31,829 nt of DNA from an uncultured Collinsella sp. (GCA_900544995.1 UQXC01000019.1:1-31829); one strand, 5' to 3'; positions 1-8,251 are shown, numbered from the stretch's first letter. Notes: generated from the sequence alone by a model not told the origin. A program made the numbers and translations.

Positions 1-30
1 CGCCCCGTTTGGGGCGGCACGTTTTTGTTT
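1..30 (+). terminator. Probable intrinsic terminator at the window edge
   Basis: Inverted repeat CGCCCC-GTTT-GGGGCG at 1-16 is followed within five bases by a T-rich tract (TTTTTGTTT) on the plus strand. It would end a plus-strand gene lying to the left. It may also act for the minus-strand histidine kinase that stops at 53, but the bases after the hairpin on that strand lie outside the window. Confidence 0.55.
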
Positions 31-52
31 GGGCGGGCGTCTGCCGCGTGCG

Positions 53-1096
53 TTACTCGAAGTATTGGAACTTGTTGGTCGAGAAGGCAAACGTTACGAC
101 AAAGCCTTCGCCGGGCTCGGATGCTGCGGTGACGTCGATGCCCATCTTGGAGCACAGGCGCGCCACCAGGTAGAGGCCGATGCCCGTTGCACGCTTGGTG
201 GTGCGGCCGTTGTCGCCGGTAAAGCCCTTCTCGAACACGCGCGGCAGGTCGGCCGCGCTCACGCCGCAGCCGTTGTCCGCGACGGTAAGCTCGATGCGCT
301 CGCTTGCCAGGCCCTCGTCCAGCAACGCACCCGAAAACACGATCTTTGCGCCGTCCTCGCGCGCATATTTAATGCTGTTCTGAATGAGCTGGCCCAGAAT
401 AAACTCGAGCCACTTCTCGTCGGTAAAGACCTCAAAGTCGAGGTTCTCGCACACCGGGGCCACGTGCGCCGCGATGAGCTCGCGCGCGTTGGCCTTAATC
501 GCGCCCGTCACCAGGGTCTTGAGATCCCAGCGGCGAATCAAGTAGTCGCGCTCCACGACTTCCGAGCGCGCGTAGTACAGCGCCTGGTCGATATAGCGCT
601 CCACGCGAGCCAGCTCGCGACCGAGGTCATCTACGCGCGACAGGTCATCTTCGCTGCCGTCCAGGTTTTCCAAAATCAGATGGGCTGCCGCCAGAGGCAG
701 CTTGGCCTCGTGGACCCAGCTCTCGATATAGTCGCGATAGTCATCGGTCTGGCGCCTGCCTTCGGCAACCTCGTCACAAGCGGCTTTGCCCACCCGGCGC
801 AAGACCTCGTACTCGAGCTCGCCCTCGGCATAGGTCGGACATTGCACCATCTCCTGCACCCATGCGGGACTCTCGAGCTCCTCTGCCGCACGCTCCAGCT
901 GGCGCAGAAAACGACGACGGCGCGCGTACTCGATCACGATGCCGAGCATACCGAAGATATAGGACACGCCGACCGCCACGACCACGATGGAAACGGGTGC
1001 GCCGGCGACCGTCAGCACAAAGCAGCTCAGCAGCACGCCGCACGTCCACACGGCGACGGGAAGCAGCGCATCTTTAAAGAACTTGCCAAACGACAT
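53..1096 (-). CDS. Sensor histidine kinase, BceS/GraS-like (intramembrane-sensing type)
   Basis: 347-residue membrane histidine kinase that would phosphorylate the response regulator encoded just upstream. Two closely spaced membrane helices (about residues 11-31 and 33-55) leave almost no extracellular loop. That is the hallmark of the intramembrane-sensing BceS group, which often responds to cell-envelope peptide antibiotics through an ABC transporter. The phospho-acceptor is His129 in the motif ESWVHEAKLP, close to the SWVHEIKTP form of the BceS group. The ATPase domain follows: N-box with N240 (QLIQNSIKY), DNGCG at 274-278 and a GIGLYL G2 box. The gene begins nine bases after the regulator stop codon, so the two are one operon. 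No BceAB transporter is visible here; it could lie left of position 1. Subgroup assignment is by motif only. Confidence 0.88.
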   Translation of the reverse strand: MSFGKFFKDALLPVAVWTCGVLLSCFVLTVAGAPVSIVVVAVGVSYIFGMLGIVIEYARRRRFLRQLERAAEELESPAWVQEMVQCPTYAEGELEYEVLRRVGKAACDEVAEGRRQTDDYRDYIESWVHEAKLPLAAAHLILENLDGSEDDLSRVDDLGRELARVERYIDQALYYARSEVVERDYLIRRWDLKTLVTGAIKANARELIAAHVAPVCENLDFEVFTDEKWLEFILGQLIQNSIKYAREDGAKIVFSGALLDEGLASERIELTVADNGCGVSAADLPRVFEKGFTGDNGRTTKRATGIGLYLVARLCSKMGIDVTAASEPGEGFVVTFAFSTNKFQYFE

Positions 1097-1105
1097 AGCC
1101 GGCCC

Positions 1106-1777
1106 CTAGACCGAATAGCCTTGGCCGCGATGCGTGGTCAAATACCCCTTGATACCGATTTTTTCGAGCGTGGTGCGCAGGCGGTTGATGTTGACGGTGA
1201 GCGTATTGTCGTCCACGAAGGCGTCGGAGTCCCACAGGTCCTGCATGATGGCCGAGCGCGAGACGATCTTGCCCGCACGGCTCAGAAGCAGCGAGAGGAT
1301 ACGCAGCTCGTTTTTGGTGAGCTCGGTGCTGGTGCCCGTTTGCGTGTTGGTGACCATGGAGCGTGCGAGGTCGAGCTCCAGTCCCTTGTGGACGAGCGTG
1401 CTGCGCTCGCCCGCCGACGCGGTGCGACGCAGCAAGGCATTGATGCGCGCCACGAGCACACGGGCGCTATAGGGCTTGGGAACAAAGTCGTCCGCGCCGA
1501 GCGTCATGGCCATGACCTCGTCGATCTCGGTCGTGCGCGACGTGAGAACGATGATGGGAACCTCGGATTCGCGGCGAACCTCGTGGCAGATATGCTGGCC
1601 GTCCTTGACGGGAAGCGTGAGGTCGAGCAGCACCAGGTCGGGCGCGGCGGCGAGAATATCGCGCGAGACATGCTCAAACGATTCGCATGCCTCGATTTCA
1701 AACCCGGCGCGGGCAAGGATGTCGACAAGCTCACGACGAATGGGCTCGTCGTCCTCAACGACATAAATCAGCGCCAT
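1106..1777 (-). CDS. OmpR/PhoB-family response regulator, partner of the BceS-like kinase
   Basis: 223-residue two-component regulator. The receiver domain starts MALIYVVEDDEP, with the acidic pair E8/D9-D10, phospho-acceptor D52 (LLDLTLP), the VLTS switch region and the KPY lysine motif. A C-terminal winged-helix domain follows (LTKNELRILSLLL, later NTLTVNINRLRTTLEKIG and a YLTTHRGQGYSV wing). I chose the ATG at 1777 because GGAGG lies four bases before it. A TTG/ATG extension upstream of that would bury the ribosome site. It is the first gene of the operon with the kinase. A strong inverted repeat lies upstream and overlaps a candidate -10 box, consistent with autoregulation. Confidence 0.93.
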   Translation of the reverse strand: MALIYVVEDDEPIRRELVDILARAGFEIEACESFEHVSRDILAAAPDLVLLDLTLPVKDGQHICHEVRRESEVPIIVLTSRTTEIDEVMAMTLGADDFVPKPYSARVLVARINALLRRTASAGERSTLVHKGLELDLARSMVTNTQTGTSTELTKNELRILSLLLSRAGKIVSRSAIMQDLWDSDAFVDDNTLTVNINRLRTTLEKIGIKGYLTTHRGQGYSV

Positions 1778-1815
1778 GTGTCCTCCCATTTCGCGCAACT
1801 TGCACCTTCCACACC

Positions 1816-1855
1816 ATTATGCCCACGGCGTCGCAGCGATACGACCCCGTGGGCA
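1816..1855 (-). promoter_or_regulatory. Inverted repeat overlapping a candidate -10 box upstream of the BceR-like regulator
   Basis: Perfect 9-bp arms TGCCCACGG (1820-1828) and CCGTGGGCA (1847-1855) continue inward, after a single mismatch, with GTCG/CGAC. On the minus strand a -10-like CATAAT (1816-1821) overlaps the promoter-proximal arm, about 39 bases before the ATG. It could be an operator for the regulator itself or a 5'-leader hairpin. No convincing -35 is seen. Confidence 0.4.
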
Positions 1856-1885
1856 CCTAATATGACAAAAGTGTTCGGTAGCCTC

Positions 1886-1926
1886 GAGAGAAATAGGGGC
1901 CGACCGGTCCTAAACCGATCGACCCC
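1886..1926 (-). terminator. Intrinsic terminator of the aminotransferase operon
   Basis: On the minus strand, arms at 1926-1914 and 1908-1896 form a 13-bp stem (GGGGTCGATCGGT with two G-U wobbles). It is followed by TATTTCTCTC and lies 20 bases after the aminotransferase stop. Read on the plus strand the two wobbles become C-A mismatches, so it works best in the minus direction. Confidence 0.6.
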
Positions 1927-1946
1927 ATCACTTCGACCTCGAGCCT

Positions 1947-3077
1947 CTACTCGAGCGTACGCATGTACGCAGAGATGGCATCCAGGCCCTTCTGCAGGTC
2001 GTCGGTGTTATCGGAGTATGCATAGCCGATGCGCATGCTCTTGGGCTCCTCGAAGCAATCGCCCGGGGTAACGAGCGCGCCGGATTTCTTAATCATGTCA
2101 ATGCAGAACGTCCTGGAGTCGATGTCGTAGTCGTAATACACGAGCGCGGTGGTACCCGCCTCGGGCTTGACGAACGACAGGTGCGGCTCGCTCTCGACCC
2201 ACTTCTCCAGAACAGCAAGGTTCTGACGGACGATGCGACGGCTGCGCTCAAGGATCACGGAAGCGTTGCCCAGAATCAGCTCCGCCACCGTCTCGCTGAA
2301 TATGCCGGCGGAAATCAGGTTGTAGTCGCGATGCGAGAGCAGCGCGCGACGAAGTTCCGGGCTCTTGGTGACCGCCCAGCCCAGACGCAGGCCGGCAAAC
2401 GACCAGACCTTGGACATGGATGCGGTGACGACGGCCTTGTCGTACAGGTCGATCACAGACTCGGAGTACTCATCCGTCTGAGTAAGCAGACGATAGACCT
2501 CGTCGCAGAGCACCCACGCGTCGTGTTTGCGTGCGACCTCGACAATCGCCTTGAGCGTATCGGTGTCGAGCAGGGCGCCCGTGGGGTTGTCCGGGTTATT
2601 GATGCAGATGAGCTTGGTATCGTCGGTCACCAGGGTATCGAGCGCGTCGACGTCGACGTGATAGCCGTTCTTGCGATCGAGCTGAAGGATATCGACCTTC
2701 GCACCGCACATCTCGGGAATCGAGTAAAGCTGCTGGTAGGTAGGCTTGACGGAGACTACGTGATCGCCCGGTTCGACGAGCGTGGAAATAACCAGGGAGT
2801 TGGCACCGGTCGCGCCGTGCGTGGGCACGATATGCCCGGGTTCGACCGTCTTATAGAGACGCGCGACCCCCTCGAGGAAGCCGGGCTGCCCCTCGATGTC
2901 CCCGTAGGTGAATCGGCGCGAGCACAGGCTATCGAGCCACGCCTTCTTGTCGGTGTTCGTAAGCTCGAACAGCTGGTCGAGCGTGAGGGAGTAGACGCAC
3001 GTCTCCGCAACGTTGTGGGTGCACTTGGTCTCCCACTCGTTCATCCACTGCTCGACGGCGAAATCCTTGATCTGCAT
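1947..3077 (-). CDS. PLP-dependent class I/II aminotransferase
   Basis: 376-residue fold-type I PLP enzyme. Visible signature residues: N164 in NNPDNPTG, D192-E193-V194-Y195 (ring-nitrogen aspartate), the Schiff-base lysine K223 in SMSKVWSFAGLRLGW with R231, and a C-terminal arginine in MRIGYAY that should hold the substrate carboxylate. GGAAAGGAAACGACA precedes the ATG. It starts 24 bases after an ornithine-cyclodeaminase-family gene, so both are probably one transcript from the 4.2-kb divergent promoter. The natural substrate cannot be read from sequence. Pairing with a cyclodeaminase/ketimine-reductase-type enzyme suggests degradation or interconversion of an amino acid. The low similarity I can recall to AspC or HisC argues against those names. 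Confidence 0.85.
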   Translation of the reverse strand: MQIKDFAVEQWMNEWETKCTHNVAETCVYSLTLDQLFELTNTDKKAWLDSLCSRRFTYGDIEGQPGFLEGVARLYKTVEPGHIVPTHGATGANSLVISTLVEPGDHVVSVKPTYQQLYSIPEMCGAKVDILQLDRKNGYHVDVDALDTLVTDDTKLICINNPDNPTGALLDTDTLKAIVEVARKHDAWVLCDEVYRLLTQTDEYSESVIDLYDKAVVTASMSKVWSFAGLRLGWAVTKSPELRRALLSHRDYNLISAGIFSETVAELILGNASVILERSRRIVRQNLAVLEKWVESEPHLSFVKPEAGTTALVYYDYDIDSRTFCIDMIKKSGALVTPGDCFEEPKSMRIGYAYSDNTDDLQKGLDAISAYMRTLE

Positions 3078-3101
3078 TGTCGTTTCCTTTCCTTGACTTT
3101 C

Positions 3102-4133
3102 TTACAGTTCCACCGCGGTGCCCAGCCCCGCCTCGACGGCGCGGTCGTAGGCGATTTTCGATGCCGAAAGGTCCTGAACGGCGATGCCCGACGTATCGAA
3201 CACCGTCACCTGCTCGTCATCCGAACGCCCCGTAGCCGTGCCGGCGATGACTTCGCCGAGCTCCGCTTTGATGTCCTCTGGGGTGATGGCACCCTCGGCA
3301 ATCGGAATCTCCAGCTCGCCGGACGCGACCGATTGCTCGCGGTCGTCGACGTAAACAGCGGCACGGGCGACAAGTGCCGAGGCGAGCTCCTGCTTGCCGG
3401 GCATGTCGGCACCGACGCAGGAAATATGCGTACCGGGGCGCACCCATGCATCGGGGATGATGGGCTTGGTCGCCGGCGTAATCGTCACGATGATGTCGGC
3501 CTCTGCCGCGGCACCTTGGCCGTCGGCCGTCGCCTCGATGGAATAGGTGGATGCCTCGCGAGCATGCTCGCAGGCGCCCAAGATATGGGCGACCTCGTCT
3601 CGCATGCGCTCGACGCGGGCCTCGGGCGCGGCATCGGAAACCGGCTCCCACACCTTGACCTCGCTCACCTTGGGACAGGCGGCGAGCACGCCCGCCACCA
3701 TATAGGTGCTCATATGGCCGGCACCCGCAACAAGCAGTTTGGACGCATCCGCCCGAGCCAGCCACTTGGCACCGATCGCAGCGGCGGCACCGGTGCGAAG
3801 TCCAGTGACGGCGGAGGCATTGAGCAGCGCCAACGGCTCGCCCGTCGCGTTGTCGCACAGCAGCGTGGTGCCGAAGATCTCGGGCAGCCCCTTTTTGGAA
3901 TTCTGAGAGAACCAAGCAGTAAGCTTGAGACCGAAGAGGCCGCTTCCCGCCAACTCGCCCGAGCGGATATCCATATCGGCCACGCCGGGTTCGAACTGCT
4001 CATATACCATCGGCCACGCAACACCCTTGCCCGTTGCCTTCTGGCGATATGCCTCCTCCACGGCAGCGATTGCATCCTCGATCGTCAGCACCTTGGAAAC
4101 TTCCTCAGCCGAAAGCACCATCATCTGCCCCAT
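3102..4133 (-). CDS. Ornithine cyclodeaminase / mu-crystallin family protein
   Basis: About 343-residue NAD(P)-dependent enzyme of the OCD/mu-crystallin family. Members include ornithine cyclodeaminase, alanine dehydrogenase, ketimine reductase and 1-pyrroline-2-carboxylate reductase. Seen: the substrate-arginine/lysine region FGLKLTAWF, NASAVTGLRTGAAAAIGAKWLA, a Rossmann loop VAGAGHMSTYM, the VWEP strand end and FDTSGIAVQDLS near the C-terminus. The Rossmann loop reads GAGHM rather than the more common GxGxQA, so activity and cofactor preference are uncertain. Two ATG codons in tandem start the frame; I prefer 4133 because AAAGGAG then has a five-base spacing. It is first in the operon with the aminotransferase and divergent from a PucR regulator that probably controls it. 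Confidence 0.85.
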   Translation of the reverse strand: MGQMMVLSAEEVSKVLTIEDAIAAVEEAYRQKATGKGVAWPMVYEQFEPGVADMDIRSGELAGSGLFGLKLTAWFSQNSKKGLPEIFGTTLLCDNATGEPLALLNASAVTGLRTGAAAAIGAKWLARADASKLLVAGAGHMSTYMVAGVLAACPKVSEVKVWEPVSDAAPEARVERMRDEVAHILGACEHAREASTYSIEATADGQGAAAEADIIVTITPATKPIIPDAWVRPGTHISCVGADMPGKQELASALVARAAVYVDDREQSVASGELEIPIAEGAITPEDIKAELGEVIAGTATGRSDDEQVTVFDTSGIAVQDLSASKIAYDRAVEAGLGTAVEL

Positions 4134-4145
4134 CATCGCTCCTTT

Positions 4146-4197
4146 CAGTGAAAGCTTTACGTTGCTTCACTGTACGGTTTAGTAACGATGCCGCCAA
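4146..4197 (-). promoter_or_regulatory. Promoter and operator-like inverted repeat for the OCD-aminotransferase operon
   Basis: On the minus strand TTGGCG (4197-4192) and TACAGT (4174-4169) are separated by 17 bases. An inverted repeat CAGTGAA...TTCACTG (4146-4152 and 4166-4172) overlaps the -10 and the likely start point. Allowing a one-base bulge, the arms extend to AGTGAA(A)GC/GCTTCACT. A regulator bound here would control transcription directly; the divergent PucR-type protein is the obvious candidate. Confidence 0.5.
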
Positions 4198-4350
4198 GGA
4201 TCATTTCTTGTTGGAATCTACAACGATTCTCGATCTGATTTTTTGTTCTATCAGCAGATATTTGAACTATTTCTCGCATCAACGGCATACGGATGTGCGA
4301 TTATCCTATTTATACCGGTATTAATTGTATTGATTTACAAGGTGATGTTG

Positions 4351-5532
4351 ATGCTATACACCGTCTCGGACTTCTCACGGGAATATGAGGGATCGGTCCG
4401 TCTAATCGCCGGCAGCGATGGCGTCTCGCGTGCCGTCTCTGGCGTCGGGATCCTCGACTATGAACTCATGCCCGGCCTCAAGAACAAGTATCAGCGCGTC
4501 AACTTCACCTCAGACGAGATCGTCCTCAGCACCTTCCTCTATGCGAAGGACGACCCGTACCTCATCACTGAAGCCGTGAAATACCTCGTCGCCAAGGGAA
4601 CGAGCGGTCTTATCATCAAAAACGTCCTGCACATCCCGATTCCCGACCAAGCCATCCGCTACGCCAACGCGCGGCACTACCCGGTCTTTCTCACGACCGA
4701 CGACTCACTGTTCTTTGACAGCGTCATCTATGAGGTCAAACGGCATATCGAGCAGCTCGCGTCCATCGACTTCGCACAGCGCGAGATCGATGCCCTGAGG
4801 ACAGACGTATCGCCCGAGTCCATCTGCCGACGCATCCGAGGCCTCAACCCGTCATTTCTGGACGAAGCGGTCGCCCTGTTCGCATCGTTTGCAGAGCCCC
4901 TCGACCCGCGTACGTTTTTGCAAATCGAACGTCTCTGTGCAAAATCGACCCTCGCCGGATGCCACAACATGCTGGCACCCTATGACGGAGGTTTGTTATT
5001 CGTAGCGACAAGCGACTCGGAGCAGACGCTCGATGTGGAGCGAATCGTCCAGGCGCTCACGGAGCTCATCGAGGCTGGCGGTATCGATGGCGGAGCGGAA
5101 GGGCTCGGCATCAGCGATATTCTGTTTGGAGACGAGGCGGTGGCGCAGGCGATCTCGCAGGCGATTTACGCACAGCGCCTATCTTGTCAACGAGCCGAGG
5201 GTCCCGTCCGCTATACGCAGCTCGGCATCCTGAGAACCGTGATGCCTTTTGCGGAAACCCCGGAGATGCGATCGTTCTCGGAGGCGATTCTCTCGCCGAT
5301 ACGTGAGCACGACAGTGAGCATGGCAGCGAACTGGAATCCACGCTCGCCGCATTCATTGAGAACGACCGACGTATCGAGCGAACCGCCAAGCAGACGAGC
5401 CAGCACCCGAACACGATTCGATATCGCCTCGATAAGGTGACGGCTCTCACCGGACTGAGCTACAAATGCGCCCCGGAGATGGAGCAGCTGTCGCTCGCCT
5501 ACGCCATCGAACGCGCTCGCTCGCTTCAGTAA
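4351..5532 (+). CDS. PucR-family transcriptional regulator
   Basis: 393-residue regulator. The N-terminal PucR-like sensory domain covers about residues 1-130 (motifs SGVGILDYE, DEIVLSTFLYAKDD, SGLIIKN, YPVFLTTDDSLFFDSVIYEV). A central region follows, then a C-terminal PucR/CdaR-type helix-turn-helix (RIERTAKQTSQHPNTIRYRLDKV). I chose ATG 4351 because AAGGTG lies six bases upstream. An open TTG-started extension back to 4243 is AT-rich, unlike the rest of the gene, and covers promoter DNA. The family senses small metabolites in purine, proline, GABA or polyamine catabolism. Here it is divergent from an OCD-family enzyme and an aminotransferase, so amino-acid-related induction is likely. Confidence 0.88.
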   Translation: MLYTVSDFSREYEGSVRLIAGSDGVSRAVSGVGILDYELMPGLKNKYQRVNFTSDEIVLSTFLYAKDDPYLITEAVKYLVAKGTSGLIIKNVLHIPIPDQAIRYANARHYPVFLTTDDSLFFDSVIYEVKRHIEQLASIDFAQREIDALRTDVSPESICRRIRGLNPSFLDEAVALFASFAEPLDPRTFLQIERLCAKSTLAGCHNMLAPYDGGLLFVATSDSEQTLDVERIVQALTELIEAGGIDGGAEGLGISDILFGDEAVAQAISQAIYAQRLSCQRAEGPVRYTQLGILRTVMPFAETPEMRSFSEAILSPIREHDSEHGSELESTLAAFIENDRRIERTAKQTSQHPNTIRYRLDKVTALTGLSYKCAPEMEQLSLAYAIERARSLQ

Positions 5533-5550
5533 GCCCACCCCGCCTTGAGG

Positions 5551-6261
5551 TTAGGAGCGGCGGGCACGGAGCTTTTCGTAGCCTTCGGCGAAGAAGGCGA
5601 CCGTGGCGGCGTCGGCCTCCGCAGCGTCCGTCTCGGTTGCGGGAACCACGCCGTGCTCGTCGCTCACCAGGAACAGCGCGCCCTTGAGTTGCGCGGGAAT
5701 GTCTACGCGCGTGACCGGGATGCCCTTGGTCTGGGCCAGCTGCTCGATGAGTGTCGCCGTGCCGCACAGGCACTCGTCCGCTGGCGCCACAAAGGCAAGC
5801 TCGCCGTTATCGACGGCGGCGAGCAGCTCGGGCGCCACGCCGGTCTCGTCGGCCTCGGAGCGGGCCTCGGCGGAACGGGCACGCAGCGCCTTGGCCGACG
5901 TATCGGCGAGCGGCTCGTACTCCCCCACCGTCATGGCGGCGTTGCCGTTGATGTCGATCACCAGCATGAGTACGCCGTCGTGCGCAGTGTAATCGCCCTC
6001 GGCAAGCGACCACTCAACGTGCTGTTTGGCCCAGCTGAGCATGTTATGGGTAAGCGGCTCGCCCTGCACCAGGCGCTCGGACAGTGCGCGAATGTGGCGG
6101 TTGAGCATGGGCACCTTTTTATTGGACATGCGCCAACGGCAGACAAGCGCGGGCTTGTCGAGCGTAAACTTCTCGACCGCCTCCTGATTGGCGCAAAAGT
6201 CCTCGTACGCACGCTGATCCTCGGCATTGCCAAACAGCTCGGCATCATCAATCTGGGGCAT
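5551..6261 (-). CDS. Conserved hypothetical protein (unrecognised family)
   Basis: I do not recognise this 236-244-residue acidic protein. It has no signal peptide or membrane helix and looks like a two-part soluble protein. The N-terminal part holds NKKVPMLNRHIRALSERL and VEWSLAEGDYTAHDGVLMLVIDINGNAAMTVGEYEPL. The C-terminal half (VDNGELAFVAPADECLCGTATLIEQLA, VTRVDIPAQLKGALFLVSDEHGVV) faintly recalls the strand pattern of SseB-like domains, but this is not secure. Two starts are possible: 6261 (AAAGGT six bases before it, with a TATAAG at 6294-6299 placed for a short leader) and 6285 (GAGGA four bases before it). I prefer 6261. It is convergent with the PucR gene and lies downstream of the purH terminator. 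Confidence 0.7.
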   Translation of the reverse strand: MPQIDDAELFGNAEDQRAYEDFCANQEAVEKFTLDKPALVCRWRMSNKKVPMLNRHIRALSERLVQGEPLTHNMLSWAKQHVEWSLAEGDYTAHDGVLMLVIDINGNAAMTVGEYEPLADTSAKALRARSAEARSEADETGVAPELLAAVDNGELAFVAPADECLCGTATLIEQLAQTKGIPVTRVDIPAQLKGALFLVSDEHGVVPATETDAAEADAATVAFFAEGYEKLRARRS

Positions 6262-6301
6262 GGTTGTACCTTTCGTGTTAGTCATTCCGTCCTCTTATAC
6301 C

Positions 6302-6337
6302 AAAAAGACGGCCCTCCAAACGGAGCAGCCGTCTTTT
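6302..6337 (-). terminator. Bidirectional intrinsic terminator after purH
   Basis: Arms AAAAGACGGC (6303-6312) and GCCGTCTTTT (6328-6337) form a 10-bp stem with an inner CTCC/GGAG pairing. On the minus strand it is followed by a T run directly after purH, and it is symmetrical enough to work both ways. Confidence 0.8.
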
Positions 6338-6366
6338 GCAGAGATTATTTTGTTCCGGGGCGAAAC

Positions 6367-7974
6367 TTAGTGCCTAAAGTGGCGGGCGCCGGTAAAGACC
6401 ATAGCAATATTGTGCTCGTTGCAGGCCTGGATGCTTTCGTCGTCGCGCTTGGAGCCGCCGGGCTGGATGATGCAAGTCACACCGTGCTCGGCAAGCACGT
6501 CGACGTTGTCGCGGAACGGGAAGAATGCGTCGCTTGCGCAGGCAAAGCCGCCCTTCTCCACGCCCTCGCGCTCGCAGAAGTCCTCGGCGCGCTCGCAGGC
6601 CAGCAGCGCAGAATCCACCCGGTTAGGCTGACCCGGGCCCATGCCAATGCCGGCCTTGCCCTTGGAGACCAGGATGGCGTTGGACTTAACGCCCTTGCAG
6701 ACCTTCCAGGCAAACTCGAGCTCGGCCATCTCGGCATCGGTGGGCTTGCGGTCGGTGGGGAACGTAAAGGTCGCGGGATCCTCGGTCACGTGGTCGACCT
6801 CCTGCACCAGCATGCCGCCGTCGACGGAGCGCAGCTCCACCTGGGCGCCGTGGTCCACGCCGCCGGTGGCCAGCACGCGCAAGTTGGGGCGCTTGGCCAT
6901 GCGCTCGAGCGCCTCGGCAGTGTAGCTCGGGGCGATGATAACCTCGACGAACTGCTTGTTCTGATCGGCAAAGTGCTCGACCAGCTCATAGGGAACCTCG
7001 CGGTTGCAGGCGATGATGCCGCCAAAGGCGCTCTTGGGATCGCAGGCGAAGGCGCGGTCGTAGGCAGCCGTGATGTCCTCGGCAACAGCAGAACCGCAAG
7101 GGTTCTGGTGCTTGAGGATCACGCAGGCCGGCTCGTCGAACTCGCGGACCAGGTTCCAAGCGGCATCGGCATCCAGATAGTTGTTGTAGCTGAGCGGCTT
7201 GCCCTGGATCTGCTCGGAGCCAACGAGCGGGAACTGCGAGCTCGCGGTGTTCTCGCAGCCCTCGGCAAAGCGGTAGACCGTAGCCTTCTGCTGAGGATTC
7301 TCGCCATAGCGCAGGTCGTCGACCTTCTCCAGCGAGATCTCGAGCTTGGCAGAGGTGTCCGCCACGTCGCTTGCCTGGGCGGCAAGCCAACGGGAGATAG
7401 CCGTATCGTAGGCGGCGGTGGTCTGGTAGACCTTCACCTGCAGGCGACGACGGGTGGAAAGCGTGGTGCAGCCACCGGTCTCGTGCATCTCGGCCAGGAC
7501 GGCATCATAGTCGGCCGGGTCGGAAATGACGGTAACGCTCGTGGCGTTCTTGGCGGCAGAGCGCAGCATGGAGGGGCCACCGATGTCGATGTGCTCGATG
7601 GCGTCCGCGAAGGTGACCTCGGGGTTGGCGACGGTCTTCTCGAACTCGTACAGGTTGACGACGACCAGGTCGATCAGCTTAATGCCGTGCTGAGCCGCCT
7701 CCTGCATGTGCTGCTCGGAATCGCGGCGGGCCAGCAGCGCGCCATGAACCTTGGGGTGCAGGGTCTTAACGCGGCCGTCCATCATCTCGGGATAGCCCGT
7801 GAACTCCTCGATGGGGGTTACGGGAATGCCCGCGTCCTCGATGGCACGAGCCGTGCCGCCCGTAGAGATGATCTCGACGCCAAAGTCGTCAACCAGCGTC
7901 CGTGCGAAATCGACGACGCCCGTCTTATCGGTAACCGAGATCAACGCGCGTGCGATCTTCACATCAGATCCCAT
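6367..7974 (-). CDS. purH: Bifunctional AICAR formyltransferase / IMP cyclohydrolase
   Basis: 535 residues, close to the usual PurH length, catalysing the last two steps of IMP synthesis in the cytosol. The N-terminal MGS-like IMP cyclohydrolase domain shows ALISVTDKTG, STGGTARAI and GRVKTLHPKVHGALLARRD. The C-terminal transformylase shows LSYNNYLDADAAWNLV, LKHQNPCGSA, SNAILVSKGKAGIGMGPGQPNRVDS and the terminal FTGARHFRH. AGGAGG sits five bases before the ATG. It is a single-gene unit here, ended by the hairpin at 6302-6337, with no other pur gene nearby. AICAR released by HisF/HisH encoded in this window feeds directly into this enzyme. Confidence 0.97.
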   Translation of the reverse strand: MGSDVKIARALISVTDKTGVVDFARTLVDDFGVEIISTGGTARAIEDAGIPVTPIEEFTGYPEMMDGRVKTLHPKVHGALLARRDSEQHMQEAAQHGIKLIDLVVVNLYEFEKTVANPEVTFADAIEHIDIGGPSMLRSAAKNATSVTVISDPADYDAVLAEMHETGGCTTLSTRRRLQVKVYQTTAAYDTAISRWLAAQASDVADTSAKLEISLEKVDDLRYGENPQQKATVYRFAEGCENTASSQFPLVGSEQIQGKPLSYNNYLDADAAWNLVREFDEPACVILKHQNPCGSAVAEDITAAYDRAFACDPKSAFGGIIACNREVPYELVEHFADQNKQFVEVIIAPSYTAEALERMAKRPNLRVLATGGVDHGAQVELRSVDGGMLVQEVDHVTEDPATFTFPTDRKPTDAEMAELEFAWKVCKGVKSNAILVSKGKAGIGMGPGQPNRVDSALLACERAEDFCEREGVEKGGFACASDAFFPFRDNVDVLAEHGVTCIIQPGGSKRDDESIQACNEHNIAMVFTGARHFRH

Positions 7975-8251
7975 GCAGTCCTCCTGTCTGGTACGCCGCC
8001 GTGCTCTGTGAGTCGGTGATACGTCGATCTGCAGCGCTCGCGCAGCGGCATTGAAAATACTGATTTAATGTAGCGCATCGAGCGCATCGATGCACCCCGC
8101 AACGGGCGCATGTGCAGAAAAATTTTGCGAGCGGAGGGGATGGGCATGGCACCGGGCACGGTGAGTTCATGGAACACAGGGGCACCATAATTAGATGCCA
8201 ATGGCGTGGTAGAACTGTGCTCGATATGCATCCGCAAAAGAAAGAGGCACC

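Noticed and set aside
4243..4350. TTG-started N-terminal extension of the PucR regulator that looks like a membrane helix
   Set aside because: AT-rich promoter DNA with no ribosome site; the family starts at MLYTVSDF, where AAGGTG is well placed.
29..8019. Very long plus-strand open frames opposite the kinase/regulator, aminotransferase/OCD and purH genes (up to more than 800 codons)
   Set aside because: They are antisense to well-recognised genes, are rich in His, Arg, Ala and Gly with no domains, and arise from the high-GC third-position bias of the true genes.
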